Source: Sphingobium sp. (GTDB lineage: Bacteria; Pseudomonadota; Alphaproteobacteria; Sphingomonadales; Sphingomonadaceae). Taken from it: a DNA stretch of 7,606 nt. A model generated the notes under the pieces. That model ran no database searches. It saw only the letters and a program-made list of their open reading frames with translations, and had not been told where the DNA came from. Numbering within the stretch: position 1 is the first letter of the stretch; the number at the start of each line of letters is the position of its first letter. The stretch covers positions 1-7,606 of the forward strand of contig JAGVJS010000060.1 in the NCBI GenBank assembly GCA_020051025.1, in the 5' to 3' direction. A program made the translations under genes and the position numbers. This document shows, in pieces, positions 1 to 3,964 of this stretch.

Positions 1-211
1 GCTGGGGGCCGCGCAGCCACAGGCGGATCGTGCGCCCACCTGCAAACAGGACGGCGTGGGTGCCGTCCTCGGCTTGCCCAAGCTGCCGGAGGCCAGGCAG
101 CGCATGCAGCGCCGGGAAATCAGGCCCTGGGTCGATGATCACGACGCAAGCGGCAACCGCCGGATCCCACAGCGCGGGATCATCGCGGGGCGACCGGTCA
201 GGATCGATGGG
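1..211 (-). CDS. DUF2285-like domain, +1 frame of the FseA-like gene (cut by window edge)
   Basis: Starting just after the CCCC run, the +1 frame stays open for 69 codons (208 down to 2) and runs off the left edge. It reads IDPDRSPRDDPALWDPAVAA near its start, then CVVIIDPGPDFPAL, and DGTHAVLFAGGRTIRLWLRG near the edge. The 'DGTHxVLxxGGxxxRLWLxG' pattern is what I associate with DUF2285, a helix-turn-helix variant found in transfer regulators (FseA and the antiactivator QseM) of proteobacterial conjugative elements. The frame has no ATG of its own with a suitable ribosome site; the only candidate is a TTG at 238-236, which sits too close to AGGAGG at 247-242. It is therefore most likely made as the C-terminal part of a frameshifted fusion with the DUF6499-like frame. 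The alternative is a simple pseudogene or an extra C from sequencing. Confidence 0.66.
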
Positions 212-371
212 GAAAGCGAAGGCCCCATGACCGGGCAAAGTCCTCCTTTGCTCGGGCAACGGTGGTCGTATTGAGGGCGGCATGGCCGCGGCGATAGGCG
301 GGCGCGCGCGACAGGAAGCGCTGCGCATAATCGCACCGGTCCTGCCCGCTTCTCGCTTCGACCTTGGCCAT
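198..371 (-). CDS. DUF6499-like N-terminal frame of an FseA-like split activator (zero frame)
   Basis: A 57-codon frame starts with ATG at 371-369, behind a Shine-Dalgarno-like GAAGGGAG (387-380) with 8 nt spacing, and ends at TGA 200-198. The product begins MAKVEARSGQ. It contains DYAQRFLSRAPAYRRGH (residues 14-30) and FARSWGLRFP (45-54), which I read as the pattern of the short DUF6499 domain: an aromatic, arginine-rich 'xFLxRxPAYR' segment and a closing 'WGLRFP'. After Pro54 the zero frame adds only His-Arg-Ser before the stop, and the family's continuation is found in the +1 frame. In the Mesorhizobium element ICEMlSymR7A a small upstream frame is joined to a DUF2285 frame by +1 ribosomal frameshifting to make the excision activator FseA. 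The gene lies 145 nt downstream of DUF736 copy A and may be co-transcribed with it. The domain name is from memory of the family and unverified. Confidence 0.68.
   Translation of the reverse strand: MAKVEARSGQDRCDYAQRFLSRAPAYRRGHAALNTTTVARAKEDFARSWGLRFPHRS
207..218 (-). promoter_or_regulatory. Candidate programmed +1 frameshift site (CGC UUU CCC C AUC)
   Basis: On the minus strand the zero frame reads CGC UUU CCC CAU CGA UCC UGA. Skipping one base after CCC gives AUC GAU CCU GAC, the frame of the DUF2285-like part. The proline tRNA on CCC can re-pair with the overlapping CCC of the C4 run (212-209), a classical +1 slip. The zero-frame stop comes three codons after CCC-CAU. An AGGAGG at 247-242 is about 30 nt upstream, too far for the spacing used in prfB. 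The junction in the protein (WGLRFP then IDPDRS) falls where family members appear continuous. Confidence 0.55.
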
Positions 372-434
372 CCGCCCGGCTCCCTTCGCCAGGCAAGGCT
401 GGCGGCTGGCGGGCCGGGCGGAAGTCCTCGCCTG

Positions 435-468
435 CGGACAAGCCTGTCCGCCAAGGGGGACAGGCTTG
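435..468. repeat. Overlapping alternative hairpins between DUF736 copy A and the FseA-like gene
   Basis: A perfect 11-bp inverted repeat (CAAGCCTGTCC at 439-449 and its complement at 458-468) has an 8-nt loop. Its left arm is also part of a second perfect hairpin, CGGACA (435-440) / TGTCCG (445-450), with a 4-nt loop. The two cannot form at once. They sit in the 145-nt spacer upstream of the FseA-like start. They could act as an attenuator, a processing site or a REP-like element; there is no T-tract. Confidence 0.6.
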
Positions 469-490
469 CCGGGCGGCCAATCGATCGACG

Positions 491-506
491 CCCCGCGCGA
501 GCGGGG
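491..506 (-). terminator. GC-rich hairpin 10 nt after DUF736 copy A
   Basis: CCCCGC / GCGGGG arms of 6 bp with a 4-nt loop begin 10 nt after the TGA of DUF736 copy A. No T-run follows, so it may stabilise the 3' end or weakly terminate rather than act as a strong intrinsic terminator. Confidence 0.35.
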
Positions 507-516
507 TGCCGGTTCG

Positions 517-813
517 TCAGCGCGACCAGATGAGCGTGTAGCTCTCGCCGTCGTCGGCGGCGACCAGGCTTGCGTAGATCGGTGCCGGGAAGCTGGGGTC
601 GTCGAGCTTGCAGCTCATATAGTCCGAACCTGCAGCCGACGTCTTGGCCCAGGCGGCACCGAATTCGACTGTGCCGGCGAAAAGGCGGAAGTCGGGTGCC
701 TTGTCATTGTCCTTGGCGCTTGGGCGGATGCTGGTCTTGACGTTGAGGGTGAGCGACTTGATCGTGCCGGTGAAGCCGTCCGAGGTCTTGGTGAAGATGC
801 CGATGATTGCCAT
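517..813 (-). CDS. DUF736 family protein, copy A (98 aa)
   Basis: The start ATG at 813-811 follows AGGAG with 8 nt spacing (in GACAGGAGTGAACATC), which favours it over the upstream in-frame ATGs that would add 17-18 residues. The product begins MAIIGIFTKTSDGFTGTIKS, has PDFRLFAGTVEFGAAW in the middle (residues about 40-55) and SDYMSCKLDDPSFPAPIYAS followed by YTLIWSR at the end. This is the DUF736 layout: an N-terminal IGxFT segment, a central PDFRxF block, and a C-terminal 'YxxLxxxDDGxxYTLIWxR' strand. The family is small and soluble with no known activity, and is common on conjugative plasmids and ICEs of alphaproteobacteria. A second, diverged copy lies at 2632-2952 and both share an upstream leader. 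Copy A lies upstream of the FseA-like gene, possibly in one transcript. Confidence 0.9.
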   Translation of the reverse strand: MAIIGIFTKTSDGFTGTIKSLTLNVKTSIRPSAKDNDKAPDFRLFAGTVEFGAAWAKTSAAGSDYMSCKLDDPSFPAPIYASLVAADDGESYTLIWSR

Positions 814-897
814 GATGTTCACTCCTGTCTTCGAGCCCGCGCCTATCGCGGCCTCGATGGGCATCACGGGACCGGGGCGACCGGCGGCGCACCTGCA

Positions 898-984
898 AGG
901 CCGCAGCGTGAGCGCAGGACCGGGCGGGCGCGGCTATTTTGCTTCGCGATGCAAAGTCGGCATGGCCGACGGCGGACAATAGCC
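898..984 (-). promoter_or_regulatory. Shared DUF736 leader, copy A
   Basis: A block AGGCCGCAGCG...GGACCGG (plus-strand view, 898-923) is followed by GCTATTT (933-939), then ACGGCGG and AATAGC (969-983). The same blocks occur in the same order upstream of DUF736 copy B (3034-3121). The distance from GCTATTT to AATAGC is identical in both, and the block nearest the gene sits 84 nt from the start codon here against 81 nt in copy B. This suggests a conserved regulatory leader. Confidence 0.6.
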
Positions 985-997
985 GCGCCCGCCCGGT
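919..997. repeat. 20-bp perfect inverted repeat enclosing two small hairpins
   Basis: The arms at 919-938 and 978-997 are exact reverse complements over 20 bp and GC-rich, ending in GGCTATT. Within the 39-nt loop are two more stems: TTTGC/GCAAA (938-942 / 951-955) and GTCGGC/GCCGAC (956-961 / 965-970) with an ATG loop. The result is a three-way, cloverleaf-like fold, about 105 nt upstream of the DUF736 copy A start. It may be an RNA leader structure, a protein-binding palindrome or a small mobile repeat. Confidence 0.75.
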
Positions 998-1247
998 TGC
1001 GACCCAGCCGGTCGAGGCGCAGCCTTCCCGGTCATATGGGCCATCGAACGCAGGCCGTGTTGGCCGGGCGTTGACGGGAAAGGGCAGTGCGTGGCGATCT
1101 ACTCGCTGTTGCCGGATTGAAGGCGCTTCATCCGTTGCCGTGAAAATCTGCAGTTCATTAGCTGAAAATCACGCAGGAGGGGGGATCGCCCGGACCAAGG
1201 CCATCCCTGCAATTGAGCCCGGCCTCGACTGTCGTTATGAGAACCTA

Positions 1248-1674
1248 ATGGCCCGCGTGGATCAGACCGATCTCCGTATGCGGATCGTCATCGACCGGCC
1301 CGTGATCGGCGCGATGCACAGCCTGCAGTCCGGTAACGAGGCTGTCCTCGATCCCCAATATTCGAAAAACCGGCGAACCGCTGGCTTTCAATTTTTCCGT
1401 TCGCATAGCCCCCGGGCCTAAATTCTTCGGCGATCATGTCCGTCGCGAAGGCCCGACCCGCCGCTTCGCCTATATTCGCATCGGGCAGTTGGCGGGTGAC
1501 GCTGCATCGCCCTGGTCGCGGCGGATGAAGATCGACATCCACGACATAGACGCAGATTTGCTCGACCGGGCCGCGCGCGAAGGGCGCGTTCTCGAAACAA
1601 GGGTGACCGGCACCGGCGCGGATGGCACAGCTGCCTGCGCAACGCTGCGGCCGGTCGCACGTCGGCTGATCTGA
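1248..1674 (+). pseudogene. DUF5990-like protein gene with a +1 frame change in an A5 run
   Basis: The start ATG 1248-1250 has a weak GAGA at 1239-1242 upstream. The first frame reads MARVDQTDLRMRIVIDRPVI, then LQSGNEAVLDPQYSK (through AAA at 1365-1367). Skipping one A of the AAAAA run (1365-1369), the next frame reads TGEPLAFNFSVRIAPGPKFF, then TRRFAYIRIGQLAG, SPWSRRMKIDIHDI and TAACATLRPVARRLI, ending at TGA 1672-1674. The joined protein would be about 141 aa, close to the usual DUF5990 length. It has the family's order: a beta-rich start, an 'F.F.VR' strand, 'xRFxYxxIG', 'SPWxRRxKI' and 'ACATxRP'. Without the shift, the first frame runs on into unrelated sequence to 1421. This is the only likely plus-strand gene, convergent with the 118-aa gene. 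The defect could be a sequencing error, decay, or real recoding; an A-rich +1 slip is not a common programmed site. Confidence 0.62.
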
Positions 1675-1823
1675 TCCTTTGGCAGGGCGCAGACCGCGCC
1701 GGTGCCGATCACCCGGCCGACTCGGCCAAGCCAATTCTGCGGCATTATAGCTTTGGGCGGATGCGACTTTGCGTACATACGGACATCCGCACATGCGCTT
1801 TTCCTTATTGGCACAAAGGCAGA

Positions 1824-1850
1824 GCCGGGACGCTTGTCGCGCGTCCCGGC
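1824..1850. terminator. Hairpin between convergent genes
   Basis: Perfect 10-bp arms GCCGGGACGC (1824-1833) and GCGTCCCGGC (1841-1850) have a 7-nt loop. The hairpin lies 12 nt after the stop of the minus-strand 118-aa gene and about 150 nt after the DUF5990-like stop, where a terminator serving the minus-strand gene is expected. No clear T-run follows on either strand. Confidence 0.5.
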
Positions 1851-1862
1851 GAAAATGACCCC

Positions 1863-2219
1863 TCATCGCATCTGCGCGAAGGCCTGGGATGCCGCCTGGC
1901 CGCAAGCGAAGGTCCGGCAGCAGAGCATGCCATGGGCATTGCCGTCGCCATCGACTATGAAGGTCCCCACGAACCAGCACCCATCCAGAAAGCCGGTGGC
2001 GACGATCCGGTCGAGTTCCAGATCCTCCTCCTGAGCGAGATAGGCGCCGATCCAGCGCTCTGAAGCCCGTGCATCCCAGCGGATATCCGTTTCCTCGGCT
2101 TCCAGGAACCGGGCGGCCAGAGCCGCACCCGCGCCGCGCCCGAATTCCACTTCCAGGCCGGACTTCAAGGCTGCCATCACGCGATCTGTTGCCAGGGCAA
2201 TGGGCTGAACCATGGTCAT
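1863..2219 (-). CDS. Hypothetical protein (118 aa), unrecognised
   Basis: The start ATG at 2219-2217 is preceded by AAGGAG with 8 nt spacing; a second ATG at 2213 would be 14 nt away and is less likely. I do not recognise the family. The product begins MTMVQPIALATDRVMAALKS. It has an acidic, probably helical middle (FLEAEETDIRWDARASERW, then LAQEEDLELDRIVA), and a likely beta-hairpin GCWFVGTFIVDGDGNAHGML at residues 80-99, followed by Cys100-Cys101 and Cys106. It has no signal peptide or membrane segment and is probably a small cytoplasmic protein. Codon use matches the neighbouring genes, and a hairpin follows the stop. It sits alone between non-coding stretches, so the context gives no function. 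Confidence 0.78.
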   Translation of the reverse strand: MTMVQPIALATDRVMAALKSGLEVEFGRGAGAALAARFLEAEETDIRWDARASERWIGAYLAQEEDLELDRIVATGFLDGCWFVGTFIVDGDGNAHGMLCCRTFACGQAASQAFAQMR

Positions 2220-2548
2220 GAGAAAGTCTCCTTATGCTGTGCATCCCCAAAATCGAGGACCGGCAGGGAGAGACGGGCGCCGGAAGGCTGTCAGGGCCGC
2301 CGGGCATGGCCCGACGCCGCGCAGCGGGCGCATGGGGGAACCGATTTGCGTAAGCCAAATTGGGGGAAACCGGCGAGCCTTGAAAGCCGCGCCGCCGCCC
2401 GTCACCATGGGAAGACCTCGACACGCGCCCCTCCACCATCCGCGAGACAGGCAAACGCTGCGGCCATATCCTTCTCGCCGCCATCGCGGCGGCCGGGCCG
2501 TCGCCGTCGAGACGGCCGCAACAGTTTTCTTGGCAAAGAACAGCGCCA

Positions 2549-2584
2549 ACCAACCGACCAGTCGCGCGCGACAGGTCGGTTGGT
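2549..2584. repeat. 36-bp near-perfect palindrome
   Basis: The outer arms ACCAACCGACC (2549-2559) and GGTCGGTTGGT (2574-2584) are exact complements. The centre GTCGCGCGCGAC (2561-2572) is itself palindromic. Only an A/A mismatch (2560/2573) interrupts full two-fold symmetry. It lies 48 nt after the stop of DUF736 copy B. It could be a terminator, a cruciform-forming site, or a recombinase or regulator target. Confidence 0.7.
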
Positions 2585-2600
2585 CATGATGGCGTGGTAT

Positions 2601-2624
2601 GCCCCGCGCCAGAAGGCGCGGGGC
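2601..2624 (-). terminator. Hairpin after DUF736 copy B
   Basis: Perfect 10-bp GC arms (GCCCCGCGCC at 2601-2610, complement at 2615-2624) with a 4-nt loop start 7 nt beyond the TGA of DUF736 copy B. There is no T-run, so this is either a non-canonical terminator or a 3'-stabilising hairpin. Confidence 0.5.
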
Positions 2625-2631
2625 CTCCGGG

Positions 2632-2952
2632 TCAGGCGTCCGGGTTCCAGATGAGGGCGTAGCTGTCCTCGTCGTCCTGGCCCGCGGCGCGACCGAGATT
2701 GGCGTAGAGGGTGCGGGGGCCAAGTTCCGGCGCGGCCATGGCGATGCGGATATATTCGCGACCCGATACCTCGCCAGTGCGGATCCATCCGCCGCCAAGC
2801 TCGGTGCCGTTGGAGAGAACCCTGTAGTCGGGCTGCTCGCCGGTCTTGCCCTTGTTGGGGATGATTTCGATGTCGGCGCGGACCGCGAGGGTCTTGAGGA
2901 CGCCCTTGAAACCGCCATTGTCGAGCCGCTGGACATAACCGATGGAAGCCAT
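2632..2952 (-). CDS. DUF736 family protein, copy B (106 aa)
   Basis: Two in-frame ATGs exist (2958 and 2952). AAGGAG ends 1 nt before the first but has 6 nt spacing to the second, so 2952 is chosen. The product begins MASIGYVQRLDNGGFKGVLK, has a central TGEQPDYRVLSNGTELGGGW (residues about 38-57), then SGREYIRIAMAAPELGPRTL and DSYALIWNPDA at the end. It matches copy A in plan (IGxxx, PDYRV/PDFRL, Y...L/A..DxxxY.LIW) but is clearly diverged, so it is an old paralogue or a separately acquired family member, not a recent duplicate. It carries the same leader as copy A. The family has no established function; its presence on mobile elements is the best clue. Confidence 0.9.
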   Translation of the reverse strand: MASIGYVQRLDNGGFKGVLKTLAVRADIEIIPNKGKTGEQPDYRVLSNGTELGGGWIRTGEVSGREYIRIAMAAPELGPRTLYANLGRAAGQDDEDSYALIWNPDA

Positions 2953-3033
2953 TGCCATTCTCCTTCTTGTCGCCCCCGGCCAATCCGCTGGGCGTGCGGA
3001 CCGTCCGGCAGCGCGCGGGGTCGCCTGAACCGC

Positions 3034-3122
3034 AGGCCGCAGCGATCAGCGAAGGACCGGAGGAGCTGGTGCTATTTGGGAGCGTAGCGGCCGCGAGGAG
3101 CCGGAACGGCGGGGAAATAGCA
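3034..3122 (-). promoter_or_regulatory. Shared DUF736 leader, copy B
   Basis: The block AGGCCGCAGCG...GGACCGG (3034-3060, plus-strand view) is followed by GCTATTT (3071-3077), ACGGCGG (3106-3112) and AATAGC (3116-3121). TGCTATTT and AAATAGCA form an 8-bp inverted repeat (3070-3077 / 3115-3122). Order and spacing match the leader of DUF736 copy A, although the flanking arm sequence differs. The block nearest the gene is 81 nt from the start codon. Confidence 0.6.
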
Positions 3123-3415
3123 GCGGAACGATGGTTTCAGGCGGCGCAGCTGCGCTGCCAGGTCAACGCATCAAGCCCAAGGCGATGGGCGGCGCGTGCC
3201 ACAGGAGAATAGGCATGCGGTTGGCGATGTCCCCCTGCGATCGACATGGGTCAAGGAAAGCAGGCAACCACAGCGCGCGACATCGTTTTGCCGATCGGGG
3301 CAAGAGCGGCAGCCATGCTGTAGCGACCTGAATCTCACGGTGCCTGCCAGGGCAATGCAAAGGGTACGGCCAGGTTGATGTGGAAAAGGATCATCCCGCT
3401 CGCCTTGGTCGGTTA

Positions 3416-3751
3416 TCAGGACCAGGACCGTAGCGGCGGCAGGGCGAAACGGGTCATGGCGAACAAGGGTAGGATCGCGGCATCGCTGCCGAGAGTCTGT
3501 GCCACCTGACGGCCGATCACGACATCATCACCCTCGGCGGCACCAGAAAGCTGTGTCTCCCTTGTGCCCTGGAACAGGACAGGTTTCCGGTCGGGGGCGC
3601 CCAAGCAGCCACCCAGCGCACGAACCGCAGATGAAGGGCGGCGCAAAAGACGCCGTGCGCCTCCAGACGCCCCCAATGCCACGTTGCGCGCGCAGGGTGT
3701 CAGTGCCGCATCCATCTGAAGACGTGTGACATCGAACAAGGGGCATTCCAT
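3416..3751 (-). CDS. Possible hypothetical protein, doubtful
   Basis: An open frame from ATG 3751-3749 to TGA 3416-3418 would encode 111 aa beginning MECPLFDVTRLQMDAAL and containing EGDDVVIGRQVAQTLGSDAA. Extension to a TTG at 3820 is possible. No Shine-Dalgarno sequence precedes the ATG, the third-position bias is weaker than in the sure genes, and I recognise no domain. It overlaps other open frames on the same strand. It may be a gene remnant or chance; no function is assigned. Confidence 0.22.
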   Translation of the reverse strand: MECPLFDVTRLQMDAALTPCARNVALGASGGARRLLRRPSSAVRALGGCLGAPDRKPVLFQGTRETQLSGAAEGDDVVIGRQVAQTLGSDAAILPLFAMTRFALPPLRSWS

Positions 3752-3870
3752 TGGAAGGACAGCCTGTGTGCAATCATGAGATCGGCAAGCGCGTCCCGCT
3801 GGCTGGCAAATTGCTGCCAAGGGTTAGCCAAACAAAGGCACCGTCCGCCTACCTGGTCTGCTCCTTGTCG

Positions 3871-3902
3871 CCGCGCGCCCGCCCTTTTGGGTGGGCGCGC
3901 GG
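3871..3902. terminator. Second hairpin downstream of parB-like gene
   Basis: Arms of 14 bp (3871-3884 and 3889-3902) pair with one G-T, enclosing a TTTT loop (AAAA on the minus strand). The hairpin lies 62 nt beyond the parB-like stop. It is very stable, but no T-run follows on the minus strand. With the first hairpin it forms a tandem pair that probably ends the operon. Confidence 0.5.
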
Positions 3903-3928
3903 CCCGAAATTCAAGGTGGCATGGGTAA

Positions 3929-3958
3929 GCGGGCGACGGCTTAGATGCCGCCGCCCGC
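3929..3958 (-). terminator. First hairpin downstream of parB-like gene
   Basis: Arms of 12 bp (3929-3940 and 3947-3958) surround a 6-nt loop; on the minus-strand RNA the only non-Watson-Crick pair is G-U. The stem begins 6 nt after the TGA (3967-3965). A U-run is lacking, as is common in GC-rich alphaproteobacterial terminators. Confidence 0.5.
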
Positions 3959-3964
3959 AGGGGA

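Larger units (their letters stand above)
814..1247. other. Divergent intergenic region with structured DUF736 leader
   Basis: These 434 bases separate DUF736 copy A (minus strand) from the DUF5990-like gene (plus strand). They hold the DUF736 leader (898-998), including a long inverted repeat, and an octamer TGAAAATC repeated at 1141-1148 and 1163-1170 with a 22-bp period, which could be a regulator site for the plus-strand gene. I see no convincing sigma-70 promoter and no gene; the open frames here have no ribosome site or recognisable domain. Confidence 0.5.
2220..2631. other. Intergenic region between DUF736 copy B and the 118-aa gene
   Basis: These 412 bases contain the DUF736 copy B hairpin (2601-2624), the 36-bp palindrome (2549-2584) and a near-exact direct repeat TGGGGGAA(A)CCG at 2333-2343 and 2361-2372, flanking ATTTG...CAAAT (2344-2360). 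The latter could be an operator for the 118-aa gene, about 115-155 nt upstream of its start. A tiny minus-strand frame, MAAAFACLADGGGARVEVFPW plus its stop near 2402, has a GAGAAGGA just before its ATG but is too short to call. Confidence 0.45.
2953..3870. other. Gene-poor region upstream of DUF736 copy B
   Basis: About 900 bases lie between the hairpins after parB and DUF736 copy B. The proximal 170 bases hold the shared DUF736 leader and a 12-bp palindrome GCGCAGCTGCGC (3144-3155). The rest has open frames on both strands but none with both a good ribosome site and a recognisable domain. The best candidate (3416-3751, minus) is listed separately. Remnants of a decayed gene are possible. Confidence 0.4.

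Noticed and set aside
364..1074. 236-codon plus-strand open frame
   Set aside because: It lies opposite DUF736 copy A and the structured leader, has no ribosome site, and reads like antisense of a real gene.
1470..1814. 114-codon minus-strand open frame opposite the DUF5990-like gene
   Set aside because: The plus-strand frame carries recognisable DUF5990 motifs, whereas this one is a serine/arginine-rich shadow.
1288..2553. 421-codon open frame on the minus strand
   Set aside because: It is a shadow in GC-rich DNA. It crosses the well-supported 118-aa gene in another frame, the convergent hairpin and the DUF5990-like gene, and its product is arginine-rich with no domain.
2402..2983. 193-codon minus-strand open frame running through DUF736 copy B
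   Set aside because: It is in a different frame from the recognised DUF736 protein and contains no domain; it also crosses both hairpins.
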